A DNA stretch of 64,000 bases from Endozoicomonas_A sp049275935 (GCF_049275935.1 NZ_CP184830.1:496001-560000), one strand, 5' to 3'. Counted from the first letter of the stretch, positions 29,183-39,591 are shown. Numbers and translations: made by a program. The notes: generated from the sequence alone by a model not told the origin.

Positions 29183-29675
29183 TCATCCCCAAAACCCTGG
29201 CTGCTGGACATTTGCAGGTCGGTTTTTTGGCAGTATCACTTGACTCACTATCAAACCCGCTTCCAGTGCTTTATTTTCAGCTTTGCTGACTGTTCGGATC
29301 TGGCTACCCTCTCTGCCGGGCTCCAAAATGATCACACTATTTGGATCAATACCCTCATTATTCAGTATTGCTTCACTGTGGGTACTTATGATGATTTGCC
29401 TTCTCCTTGTTTTTGTCTTTCTTTGAATTCGATCAATCATCAGGGGAGTTTGCTGCACTATGGAGTGATAATTCTGGCTCTTCCAATAGCAGAACCCCCA
29501 TACCTTCCATCAAACTCCAAAGAATACCCAACAATCTCAACGTTCCATCAGAAAAGTGCTCTTCTGATTGCCACCCTGCATTTGGACGATGATGTTCATA
29601 TTGTGCTTCCAGATGAGGTTGACCTCTTTCGTTCCGGATATATCTCAAACCTTTAAAAATGTGATTATCATTCAT
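29183..29675 (-). pseudogene. Remnant of an AAA-family ATPase (SMC/OLD-like), frameshifted
   Basis: Two minus-strand reading frames join into one protein end. The upstream frame (29433-29675) contains HFSDGTLRLLGILW and the Walker B LLLEEPELSLHS. The downstream frame (29183-29458) continues with VQQTPLMIDRIQRK and the switch segment IIISTHSEAIL. The join at about 29440-29460 needs a frameshift, and the N-terminal half with Walker A is missing, so the gene is truncated as well. The pattern resembles the C-terminal part of RecF/OLD-like or abortive-infection ATPases. It lies between mgtE and pmbA, both convergent onto it. Confidence 0.8.
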
Positions 29676-29723
29676 TTAACCTGCTTTTATACTCAACCAA
29701 ATAGATAACAGGCTGAACCCTTA

Positions 29724-31079
29724 TCACTCACCCGCCAGAGTCATCTCACTGATCAGAATCGAACCGGTCTGAATACTCCCTCTGCGATCATAATCACTCC
29801 CTGCAGCCACCATATTCATAAACATATCTTTCAGGTTTCCAGCGATAGTCACTTCAGAGACAGGATGCTGTATTTCGCCATTTTCAACCCAATAGCCACC
29901 CGCACCTCTTGAGTAATCACCTGTGACAATATTCACACCCTGCCCCATCAACTCGGTCACCAGCAAGCCCGTTCCCATCTGTTTCAATAACTCTTCCCTG
30001 CCGCCTGCATTGCAGTCAAGGAACAGGTTATTGACACCCCCGGCATTAGCCGTACTCTTCATGCCCAGCTTACGGGCAGAATAAGTACTCAGGAGATAGC
30101 TGGCCAGAACGCCATCAGAGATAAAATCCTTGGCCCGGGTTGCCAAACCGTCATTATCAAAACTGGCCGAACCCAGTGCTTTTTTCAGGTATGGCTGCTC
30201 ATGGATGCGCACCCAGTCAGGAAATATCTGCTTACCCAGATGATCCAGCAGAAATGAAGCCCGACGATAAAGGCTGCCACCACTGATACTCTCCAACAAG
30301 TGTGACACAAGGCCTGAAGCCACTTCTGCTGCAAACAGCACGGGCACCTGACCCGTAGGGACTTTACTGGCACCCAGCCGGGCCACCGTTCTTTCCGCTG
30401 CCTTGCGACCGACATCCGCAGCAGACTCAAGATCATTACCATCACGGGCGACGGTGTACCAATAATCTCTCTGCATTTCACCGGCTTTTTCACCAATCAA
30501 TATACAACTCAGACTATGACGACTGGAAATATAGCTGCCTACAAAGCCGTGACTGTTCCCATATACACGACAGCCTTGATGAGTACCGACATTGGCACCG
30601 TCAGAATTCTTGATTTTACTACTAAACGATCTGCCAGCTTCCTCACACTTCAAAGCCAGCTCTATAGCCTCTTCTGCACCAACACCCCAAGGGTGATAAA
30701 GGTCCAGCTCTGGCAGTTCAGTCGCCATTAACTCTGCATCGGCAAGACCGGCACAGGGATCTTCCGAAGCATATCCAGCAATATCACAAGCTGCCTTCAC
30801 CGTCTCCCTGATGGCTTCAGGTGTACTGTCTGAAGTACTGGCTGATCCTTTTTTCTTCCCCTGATAAACGGTGATACCGAAACCCTGATCACGGTTAAAC
30901 TCCACTGTTTCAACATCACCCATTCTGACGCCCACCGAAAGACCTGCATCGAGACTGACACCGACTTCACAGGCATCTGTGCCCTGACGTCGGGCTTCAG
31001 CCAGAATATCCCTGACCAGGGTCTTCAGGCGATCCTCTTCAGAGCGGGGATCCAGTACAGCGTTGGTTTTATCACCCAT
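29724..31079 (-). CDS. pmbA: Metalloprotease-related protein PmbA (TldE)
   Basis: A 451-residue PmbA/TldD-family protein (E. coli PmbA has 450). The ATG at 31079 has GGCAGGA 6-7 bases upstream; the frame stays open for 62 further codons but that extension is not conserved. With TldD it forms a heterodimeric zinc protease that matures microcins and cuts CcdA-like antitoxins. Typical segments are MGDVETVEFNRDQGFG and MGTGLLVTELMGQGVNIVTG in the C-terminal domain. It is divergent from darP, as in Pseudomonas and E. coli. Confidence 0.95.
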   Translation of the reverse strand: MGDKTNAVLDPRSEEDRLKTLVRDILAEARRQGTDACEVGVSLDAGLSVGVRMGDVETVEFNRDQGFGITVYQGKKKGSASTSDSTPEAIRETVKAACDIAGYASEDPCAGLADAELMATELPELDLYHPWGVGAEEAIELALKCEEAGRSFSSKIKNSDGANVGTHQGCRVYGNSHGFVGSYISSRHSLSCILIGEKAGEMQRDYWYTVARDGNDLESAADVGRKAAERTVARLGASKVPTGQVPVLFAAEVASGLVSHLLESISGGSLYRRASFLLDHLGKQIFPDWVRIHEQPYLKKALGSASFDNDGLATRAKDFISDGVLASYLLSTYSARKLGMKSTANAGGVNNLFLDCNAGGREELLKQMGTGLLVTELMGQGVNIVTGDYSRGAGGYWVENGEIQHPVSEVTIAGNLKDMFMNMVAAGSDYDRRGSIQTGSILISEMTLAGE

Positions 31080-31286
31080 GAAATTCCTGCCTTTCAGAAT
31101 TATACGTGTAAGTCCTATTGTGCCGTGCCCAGCCACAAATGCCCATAGCGAAAGAAAAACAAACCATTCACCATAAGCACTATCACCATTGGCCCAAAAC
31201 AAGTCTGGCAGCCTTCCTTCTACACTCATAGCTGAATATCCGTAACTGGAGTAAAATGCCTGCATCTCTCTAAGTAGACCTGAACC

Positions 31287-31814
31287 ATGTCAGATCAAGA
31301 CCTCTCCCCATTTGAAGACGACGCTGAAGAAATCATTTACGTCAGCAAATCCGAGCTCAAACGCGATATGGACGAGCTCAAGGCCATGGGTGCCCGCCTG
31401 ATGGATATGAAGCCAGCCATGTTGGACAAGCTGCCCCTGAATGAACGCCTCAGGGAAGCGCTGGATGAGAGCAAGCGAATTAAAAGCAATAATGCCCGCA
31501 AACGGCACTTGGGCTTCATAGGCAAATTAATGCGAGACCAGGAGCTGGAACCCATCCAGAAATATCTCGACAGCCTGGATTCCACCAGTGAGGAATACAG
31601 CCGTCGCTTTCATCAATTGGAGCGCTGGCGTGACCGGTTGATAAACGAGGGGCATGAGGTGCTCACCGAATACCTCGACAAATACCCTGAAGCCGATCAT
31701 CAACACATACGACAACTGGTACGTAACGCTCAAAAGGAAGCCGTACAGGACAAACCTCCCGCAGCTTTCAGAAAACTATTCAAATACTTGAGAGAAGTAG
31801 ACGAAGAGCACTAA
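31287..31814 (+). CDS. darP: Ribosome biogenesis factor DarP (YjgA)
   Basis: A 175-residue acidic-start protein of the DUF615/YjgA family: YVSKSELKRDMDELKAMG, then RKRHLGFIGKLMRDQ and the C-terminal AFRKLFKYLRE. YjgA associates with late 50S precursors in E. coli. It is divergent from pmbA, with about 200 bp between the two starts. Confidence 0.93.
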   Translation: MSDQDLSPFEDDAEEIIYVSKSELKRDMDELKAMGARLMDMKPAMLDKLPLNERLREALDESKRIKSNNARKRHLGFIGKLMRDQELEPIQKYLDSLDSTSEEYSRRFHQLERWRDRLINEGHEVLTEYLDKYPEADHQHIRQLVRNAQKEAVQDKPPAAFRKLFKYLREVDEEH

Positions 31815-31850
31815 TCTTCATTCGCAACCGAGTGCCTGCCCGGCACTCTG

Positions 31851-32564
31851 TCAAGCGATTAAAGCAGGATTATCCGAAAAGACGCCATCAACACCCCAGG
31901 CTCTTAATCGATCAGCCATATCCTTGTCGTTAACGGTATAGCAATACAGCTCATAACCTGCCGCTTTGATGTCATGCGCGTTTTTCTCTTTGAGTTTTTT
32001 GCCATTCAGATGAATCGTTTTGGCACCAACCTGTCTGGCTTTGTATTTCCAGTTTCGAGGCAGCGACTCGAAAAGACAACCAATCCTGCTGCCAGCTTTT
32101 GCCCGATACAGAACCAGAAGTTTATGATTAAAGCTCGATACCAACAGTTGATCCTCGGGGAAATCAGCTGCTTCTATGGCTGCAACCACCTCCTCAACCA
32201 AAAGCTTTAAATCGCAGCGATTGGGCTTCAACTCAAGATTCAGGCTCAGCTTCAGTTTCTTGATCAAAGCCAGTGTTTCAAGAAGTGTTGGCACCTTTTC
32301 ACCGGCGAACGCCTCCGAGAACCAGCGTCCGGCATCCAGAGTAGCGACCTGAGCCAGATTCTTTCCCCTCAAATGCCCATTTCCTGAAGAAGTCCTGCTC
32401 ATTGTTGGGTCATGAAACATCACTGCTGAGCCATCTCCCAGCAGTGTCACATCGAGCTCTATCCATTTCAGCCTCAAATCGGCCGCCTTCCGAATACCAG
32501 CCAGAGTATTCTCCGGAGCCAGAGCAGCTGCACCTCGATGCCCGATCACTGAGTCCATAATCAT
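31851..32564 (-). CDS. ugpQ: Glycerophosphodiester phosphodiesterase
   Basis: A 237-residue cytoplasmic GDPD (no signal peptide), hydrolysing glycerophosphodiesters to glycerol-3-phosphate and an alcohol. Catalytic and metal motifs are HRGAAALAPENT (His9/Arg10 and Glu18), IELDV (Glu36/Asp38), FHD (His51) and NLELKP. Length matches UgpQ rather than the periplasmic GlpQ. The 400 bp to the tRNA-His terminator contain no gene I can support. Confidence 0.9.
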   Translation of the reverse strand: MIMDSVIGHRGAAALAPENTLAGIRKAADLRLKWIELDVTLLGDGSAVMFHDPTMSRTSSGNGHLRGKNLAQVATLDAGRWFSEAFAGEKVPTLLETLALIKKLKLSLNLELKPNRCDLKLLVEEVVAAIEAADFPEDQLLVSSFNHKLLVLYRAKAGSRIGCLFESLPRNWKYKARQVGAKTIHLNGKKLKEKNAHDIKAAGYELYCYTVNDKDMADRLRAWGVDGVFSDNPALIA

Positions 32565-32927
32565 CTGCTTATCTCTTCAAAGCCCGCTGAATTACTCGTC
32601 TACTATTATGCTTGTTTTTGCGGCAAAAAAACCCCAGACACTAAAGCTCTGGCAGACTTCTGACACAATAATGCAGCCCTCTGATGACATCTTATGCCTT
32701 CAGCCCTTGAAGGCTTTTAACACAACGTTGTTGTTCGATCAGTGTCGGGAGCATTGATTGACCACCTGCCAAGCAGTCATCTTTCCTATGCTGAAGGCTT
32801 GAATGAAGCGAAAAGAAACGCTATCTCCTGACACATCGCTTGCAGAAGACTATGACAGAAAATACAGGATTTATCTTGAGCTGAGTGAAGATCAGCAGAA
32901 GTATTAGAAAATAATGAGTGCTAAGTT

Positions 32928-32968
32928 CAAAAAAAAGGCCTGACTTGATAGTCAGGCCTTTTTTAAAA
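32928..32968 (-). terminator. Terminator of tRNA-His
   Basis: A 14-bp perfect stem (AAAAAAGGCCTGAC / GTCAGGCCTTTTTT, loop TTGATA) directly after the tRNA 3' end. It is symmetrical, with A/T runs on both sides, and could also stop plus-strand transcription. Confidence 0.92.
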
Positions 32969-32969
32969 G

Positions 32970-33046
32970 TGGGGTGGACGATGGGGTTCGAACCCACGAC
33001 CACCGGAATCACAATCCGGGGCTCTACCAACTGAGCTACGCCCACC
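32970..33046 (-). tRNA. tRNA-His (GTG)
   Basis: A full 77-nt cloverleaf with encoded CCA. The extra G at position -1 typical of tRNA-His is present, and the acceptor stem is GTGGGCG / CGTCCAC with C73. The anticodon loop is ATTGTGATT with a CCGG / CCGG stem, and the T-loop is GTTCGAACC. Transcription is from its own promoter at 33093-33120 and ends in the hairpin that follows. Confidence 0.97.
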
Positions 33047-33092
33047 ACTTCGTTGCTTCGAGGAAGAAATGCCATCCCTGAAGACGCGGCTG

Positions 33093-33120
33093 ATTATAAG
33101 GAAAGCCGAGTTCCTTGCAA
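33093..33120 (-). promoter_or_regulatory. Promoter of tRNA-His
   Basis: On the minus strand TTGCAA (33115-33120) and TATAAT (33093-33098) are separated by 16 bp and followed by a GC-rich discriminator (CAGCCGCG), 47 bases before the tRNA. The 16-bp spacing equals that of the rRNA promoters in this window. Confidence 0.75.
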
Positions 33121-33384
33121 GCAAAAAATAGCACTTCTGGTAAAAACCGAAATCTTTTTGTTCTGTCGGCTTGAAATATTCCGGATACATGTTGCCCTTG
33201 TAAGCACCGCTACGAGAGACCTTTCATTCAGGCGCTTTTTTCTACCGTCATAATCAAACCCCAGTTAAAAGCAAAACATTAACCGGAGTTTTTGACGATG
33301 TCGATTAGGGGGATTTAGCGCTTATTTATCGCCGATGCCAGTACGACTTTTCTCTGTGATGGGTATAAGGTCGCAAATCACTGA

Positions 33385-33428
33385 ATAAAAAAAGCCCAAC
33401 GAATTCGATCTTGGGCCTTTTTTTATTC
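33385..33428 (-). terminator. Terminator after the second 5S-like copy
   Basis: Read on the minus strand, a hairpin with stem AAGGCCCAAG / TTGGGC-type pairing (33394-33399 with 33411-33416, extended by flanking A/T) is followed by a run of seven T. It ends the rRNA operon. Confidence 0.85.
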
Positions 33429-33430
33429 AA

Positions 33431-33540
33431 TGCCTGACAGTGACTTACTCTCACATGAGGAAGCCCCACACTACCATCGGTGGGGCCGCCGAGGTGGGGC
33501 CGCCCAGGCATGTGTCGTTTCACTTCTGTTCTGCCACATT
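33431..33540 (-). pseudogene. Degenerate second 5S rRNA copy
   Basis: Positions 33431-33480 match the 3' half of the intact 5S gene (33601-33650) with a few changes. A 30-bp GC-rich block (33481-33510) then interrupts it, 33511-33526 match again (TGTGTCGTTTCACTTC on the plus strand), and the similarity ends. The block contains GGTGGGGCCGCC twice at a 14-bp period. Each 5S copy is followed by its own terminator and the copies share the flanking ATTCAATGCCTG, so this is a decayed tandem duplication of 5S plus terminator. Confidence 0.85.
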
Positions 33541-33552
33541 CCTTTGCCCACA

Positions 33553-33590
33553 AAACAAAAACCCCGGTCAATCTCTCAACCGGGGTTTTG
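33553..33590 (-). terminator. Terminator between the two 5S copies
   Basis: Perfect 8-bp stem ACCCCGGT / ACCGGGGT extended by A-T pairs, loop of about 10 bases, with an A-run on the plus strand at 33557-33561 that is the T-run of the minus-strand transcript. Confidence 0.9.
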
Positions 33591-33600
33591 CTTTATTCAA

Positions 33601-33718
33601 TGCCTGGCGATGACCTACTCTCACATGGGGAAGCCCCACACTACCATCGGCGATGTGTCGTTTCACTTCCGAGTTCGGGATGGGATCGGGTGGTTCCAAC
33701 ACTCTATGGTCACCAGGC
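33601..33718 (-). rRNA. 5S ribosomal RNA
   Basis: Intact 5S gene of about 118 nt, the last functional gene of the rRNA operon. The terminal helix TGCCTGG / CCAGGCA closes, and the conserved ACTCTCACATGGGGAAGCC-type segments are present (plus-strand reading). A 216-bp spacer separates it from the 23S 3' end. Confidence 0.95.
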
Positions 33719-33744
33719 AAAACTGGTCGAGCCGTTGGCTCTCG

Positions 33745-33895
33745 AGCTGGAAGCTTTAAGCTGGAGGCTTGAAGCTGTTTCTCGAAAACTAAGGCTCTGG
33801 AATCCAAATCTCTTTTAAGCTGTGTCGTCTATTCTTGCTCAACACTCTCGTTCACTGTGTACGGCTTCAAGCTTCCAGCTTCAGGCTTCCAGCTT
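33745..33895. repeat. Fold-back repeat in the 23S-5S spacer
   Basis: Two arms built from short units (CTGGAAGCTTTAAGC, CTGGAGGCTTGAAGC at 33745-33777; CTTCAAGCTTCCAGC, TTCAGGCTTCCAGC at 33863-33895) are inverted complements, with about 85 bp of unique DNA between them. The transcript would fold into a long hairpin between 23S and 5S. The unit differs from the CAACTGACAACTG unit used elsewhere in the operon. Confidence 0.8.
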
Positions 33896-34066
33896 TTGCT
33901 GGCAGCTTCGCTGCGCAAATCGCTTTGGCGTTATATGGTCAAGCCTCTCGAGTCATTAGTACGGGTTAGCTCAACGCCTCACAACGCTTACACACCCCGC
34001 CTATCAACGTCATAGTCTTTAACGTCTCTTATGGGCCTTGCGGCCAGGGAAGTCTCATCTTGAAGG

Positions 34067-34102
<36 letters not shown>

Positions 34103-34268
34103 TCCGAACTTAGCTACCGGGCAATGCGTCTGGCGACACAACCCGAACACCAGTGGTTCGTCCACTCCGGTCCTCTCGTACTAGGAGCAGCTCTCCTCAA
34201 ACTTCCAACGTCCACGGCAGATAGGGACCGAACTGTCTCACGACGTTCTAAACCCAGCTCGCGTACCA

Positions 34269-34301
<33 letters not shown>

Positions 34302-34303
34302 GG

Positions 34304-34346
<43 letters not shown>

Positions 34347-34375
34347 ACCGCCGTCGATGTGAACTCTTGGGCGGT

Positions 34376-34431
<56 letters not shown>

Positions 34432-34432
34432 A

Positions 34433-34473
<41 letters not shown>

Positions 34474-34552
34474 GATGTACCTCTCGCAGTCAAGCTGGCT
34501 TGTACCATTACACTAACCGCACGATGTCCGACCGTGCTTAGCCAACCTTCGT

Positions 34553-34595
<43 letters not shown>

Positions 34596-34857
34596 ACCCA
34601 CCACACAATGTCCCCGATCCTGCTAAAGGACCTGGGTTAGAACCTCAATATTGCCAGGGTGGTATTTCAAGGTTGGCTCCATGCAAACTGGCGTTCACAC
34701 TTCAAAGCCTCCCACCTATCCTACACAAGCAACATCAAGATCCACTGTGAAGCTGTAGTAAAGGTTCACGGGGTCTTTCCGTCTAGCCGCGGATACACTG
34801 CATCTTAACAGCGATTTCAATTTCACTGAGTCCTGGGTGGAGACAGCGTGGCCATCG

Positions 34858-34951
<94 letters not shown>

Positions 34952-35649
34952 CAACCGCTTCTCTTGCGATAACAGCATCAATTAACCTTCCGGCACCGGG
35001 CAGGCGTCACACCGTATACGTCCACTTACGTGTTAGCACAGTGCTGTGTTTTTAATAAACAGTCGCAGCCACCTGGTATCTTCGACTCCCTTCAGCTTAC
35101 GGAGCAAGTCCGATCACCAAAAGGGGCGCACCTTCTCCCGAAGTTACGGTGCCATTTTGCCTAGTTCCTTCACCCAGGTTCTCTCAAGCGCCTTGGTATT
35201 CTCTACCTGACCACCTGTGTCGGTTTCGGGTACGGTCCCTTTTGACCTGATGCTTAGAAGTTTTTCCTGGAAGCCTGGCATCAACCACTTCCCCACCTTG
35301 GTGGGTTCGTCATCAGTTCTCGGCTTTGTGAACCCGGATTTGCCTGAGTCCACAGCCTACGACCTTAAACAGGGACAACCATCGCCCTGCTGGCCTAGCC
35401 TTCTCCGTCACTCCATCGCAGTCAAAAGGGGTACAGGAATATTAACCTGTTTCCCATCGATTACGTCTTTCGACCTCACCTTAGGGGCCGACTCACCCTG
35501 CGCCGATTAGCGTTGCGCAGGAACCCTTGGTCTTCCGGCGAGGGAGCCTCTCACTCCCTTTATCGTTACTCATGTCAGCATTCGCACTTCTGATACCTCC
35601 AGCCCACCTCCCGGTGAACCTTCTACGGCTTACAGAACGCTCCTCTACC

Positions 35650-36104
35650 GGTTCAGTTGTCAGTTTGCAGTTGTCGATTGTCAGTTTGAACTGAGTTATT
35701 TAAAACTCTTGTGCAAACTAACCAACATCTTACTGACTTGGTTGTATTCGGTTTTGAGGTCTTGCCATTGCTGATCGTCAATGTAATTGAGATCAAGGCA
35801 GTACCTTAACCAAACTCTCATTTCGTCAGATGATCCGATAGCCATCAATATGAACCTTCGAAACTCTGCTTTTGAGATGATCAGTTTCCCATGTCCTTCA
35901 GCAATATTTGCACAGATTCCTTTACTGGCTCTGCGCATCTGATCAGCAAGTCCATGCATTTGTTCAATTCTCGAAAATTCCAGCGAGAGCTTGTGAACTT
36001 TCAAAGAAAGCTTATAGGCCCGTTGAAATACTTCTAAATCTTCAAATCGCTGCATACTTACTTCTCATACTGCCAACTGACAACTGTAAACTGACAACTG
36101 AACC
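35650..36104 (-). other. 23S intervening sequence in helix 45
   Basis: A 455-bp insert replacing the tip of helix 45, bounded by GAAGCTACGG on one side and GGTAGAGGAGCG on the other (RNA sense). Its ends are 26-bp inverted repeats (35650-35675 and 36079-36104, one mismatch) made of GTCAGTT-type units, giving a long stem suited to RNase III. It encodes the four-helix-bundle protein in the rRNA sense. Confidence 0.93.
35696..36055 (-). CDS. Four-helix-bundle (S23-type) intervening-sequence protein
   Basis: A 119-residue protein lying wholly inside the helix-45 insert and read in the rRNA sense. It has the family pattern: FEDLEVFQRAYKLSLKVHKLS at the start (positions 4-24 in part), then LADQMRRASKGICANIAEGHGK near the middle, FRRFILMAIGSSDEMRVWL, and a C-terminal helix ending SKMLVSLHKSFK. 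GAGAAG lies just upstream of the ATG. Such proteins are encoded in 23S inserts of Leptospira, Coxiella and others and form pentamers; their job is not settled. The intact frame suggests it is, or recently was, translated from the excised RNA. Confidence 0.92.
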   Translation of the reverse strand: MQRFEDLEVFQRAYKLSLKVHKLSLEFSRIEQMHGLADQMRRASKGICANIAEGHGKLIISKAEFRRFILMAIGSSDEMRVWLRYCLDLNYIDDQQWQDLKTEYNQVSKMLVSLHKSFK

Positions 36105-36159
36105 CCGTAGCTTCGGTGAATAGTTTGAGCCCCGTTACATCTTCCGCGCGAGCCGACTC

Positions 36160-36224
<65 letters not shown>

Positions 36225-36713
36225 GGCCTTCTCACATCGTTTCCCACTTAACTATTACTTTGGGACCTTAGCTGACGGTCTGGGTTGTTTCCCTTTCCAC
36301 GACGGACGTTAGCACCCGCCGTGTGTCTCCCGTGATTGCACTCATCGGTATTCGGAGTTTGCATGGGGTTGGTAAGCCGGGATGGCCCCCTAGCCCAAAC
36401 AGTGCTCTACCCCCGATGGTGAGACACGAGGCGCTACCTAAATAGCTTTCGAGGAGAACCAGCTATCTCCGGGCTTGATTAGCCTTTCACTCCTATCCAC
36501 AAGTCATCCCCTGGCTTTTCAACGACAGTGGGTTCGGTCCTCCAATCAGTGTTACCTGATCTTCAACCTGCTCATGGATAGATCGCCCGGTTTCGGGTCT
36601 ATTCACTGCGACTGGACGCCCTGTTAAGACTCGCTTTCGCTACGGCTTCCCTATACGGTTAACCTTGCCACAGAAAATAAGTCGCTGACCCATTATACAA
36701 AAGGTACGCAGTC

Positions 36714-36882
36714 ATCAGTGGCCAGTTGTCAGTTGTCGGTGGTCAGTTTTGTTCAGCGTCAATTTCAACACCTCTGCAAATCTGCCCGTATTTTCCAACT
36801 TGACGACCTGGTAATCAGTCATCTGCTGTCGCTTGCCTACTGGCAACTGACAACTGACAACTGACAACTGACCACTGACTCC
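36714..36882 (-). other. 23S intervening sequence in helix 25
   Basis: An insert of about 169 bp replacing the tip of helix 25 (GCAGTGGGAG on one side, TGACTGCGTACC on the other, RNA sense). The arms at 36714-36747 and 36848-36882 are inverted and consist of repeated CAACTGA units. The middle of about 100 bp has no complete gene; a short frame (MTDYQVVKLENTGRF) is visible but I cannot tie it to the S23 family. It shares its repeat unit with the helix-45 insert. Confidence 0.88.
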
Positions 36883-37436
36883 CACTGCTTGTACGTACAC
36901 GGTTTCAGGTTCTATTTCACTCCCCTCAACGGGGTTCTTTTCGCCTTTCCCTCACGGTACTGGTTCACTATCGGTCAGTCAGGAGTATTTAGCCTTGGAG
37001 GATGGTCCCCCCATGTTCAGACAACATTTCACGTGTGCCGTCCTACTCGATTTCACAATCAATGGCTTTTCGCGTACGGGGCTATCACCCACTATGGCCA
37101 CACTTTCCAGAGTGTTCCGCTAAACCAAAAATTGCTTAAGGGCTACTCCCCGTTCGCTCGCCGCTACTGGGGGAATCTCGGTTGATTTCTTTTCCTCCGG
37201 GTACTTAGATGTTTCAGTTCCCCGGGTTCGCCTCCTAAACCCTATGTATTCAGGTTAAGGATACTCACTTGTGTGAGTGGGTTTCCCCATTCGGACATTC
37301 CTGGATCAACGCCTGTTTATCGGCTCCCCAAGACTTTTCGCAGATTACCACGTCCTTCATCGCCTCTGACTGCCAAGGCATCCACCGTGTACGCTTAGTC
37401 ACTTGACCATATAACCCAAAACGATCTCTTCGAGAT

Positions 37437-37559
37437 CTCAGTTGTCAGTTGTCGGTGACCAGTGGTCAGTCGATTCGTGGCAACTGATGGTTATAGGCAA
37501 TAACTACCTTTAACGATCTTCAGTAACCGGCAACTGTCAACTGACAACCGGCCACTGAT
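37437..37559. repeat. Fold-back repeat in the 16S-23S spacer
   Basis: The left arm (37437-37470, CAGTTGTCAGTTGTCGGTGA core) and right arm (37528-37559, CAACTGTCAACTGACAACCG core) are inverted complements made of the same unit as the two 23S inserts, enclosing about 57 bp. A further array of the unit (CAACTGCCAACTGACC and GTCAACTGACAACTG) lies at 37674-37707, close to the spacer boxA. The 345-bp spacer has no tRNA gene. Confidence 0.8.
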
Positions 37560-37652
37560 ACGCCCTACACTTGAGAGTGTCTCAGCAAGAATTTCATTAA
37601 AAGACCAAAGTCTTTTAAATCAACTCAGCTTAATTTAAGTTTGGATTCCACA

Positions 37653-37665
37653 TTGTTAAAGAACA
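37653..37665 (-). promoter_or_regulatory. boxA antitermination site in the 16S-23S spacer
   Basis: TGTTCTTTAACAA on the minus strand matches the rRNA boxA consensus bound by NusB-S10. It lies upstream of 23S, where a second boxA is usual. Confidence 0.85.
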
Positions 37666-37753
37666 AAACTAACAACTGCCAACTGACCACCGTCAACTGA
37701 CAACTGATAATCAAACAATTCGTGTGAACGCTTATGGAAGGTCGGTCTTCGTT

Positions 37754-39310
<1,557 letters not shown>

Positions 39311-39487
39311 AAATCGTTTTGTCAGCTGCCCCGAAGAACATGCTGACTGCTCAATCTTTGCAATTAAACGTACATGTTAGAATTAACGAGTATGTTCGCT
39401 TGCTTGATCAGCATTTAAATCATTTCAGAGCAAAGCTCTGTTGACCGATGCCATTCGCACAAGCGCCCACACGAATTGTCTGATAAT

Positions 39488-39499
39488 TTGTTAAAGAAC
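39488..39499 (-). promoter_or_regulatory. boxA antitermination site in the 16S leader
   Basis: GTTCTTTAACAA on the minus strand, about 180 bases upstream of 16S, matches the boxA consensus and pairs functionally with the spacer copy. Confidence 0.85.
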
Positions 39500-39563
39500 T
39501 GGATTAAAACAAGAAGGTTTTAACCGGCTGAACCAGCGGTCAGCGCTGTTCAGCGAGGCGCTC

Positions 39564-39591
39564 ATCTTACCTTGGCGCTGGTTGTTGTCAA
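39564..39591 (-). promoter_or_regulatory. rRNA promoter proximal to 16S
   Basis: TTGACA (39586-39591) and TAAGAT (39564-39569) on the minus strand with 16-bp spacing, followed by a GC-rich discriminator (GAGCGCC). Confidence 0.75.

Noticed and set aside
29180..29656. 158-codon plus-strand frame between mgtE and pmbA
   Set aside because: It is antisense to the ATPase remnant, whose Walker B and switch motifs are on the other strand.
31080..31265. 62-codon N-terminal extension of pmbA
   Set aside because: The internal ATG has a good ribosome site and gives the normal PmbA length; the extension overlaps the promoter region.
32821..33190. Two overlapping frames across tRNA-His
   Set aside because: They contain the translated tRNA sequence (GGRSSVGRAPDCDSGG), a well-known false gene.
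36715..36900. 61-codon frame in the helix-25 insert as an S23 remnant
   Set aside because: The similarity to S23-type proteins is too weak to claim; most of the frame is translated repeat arms.
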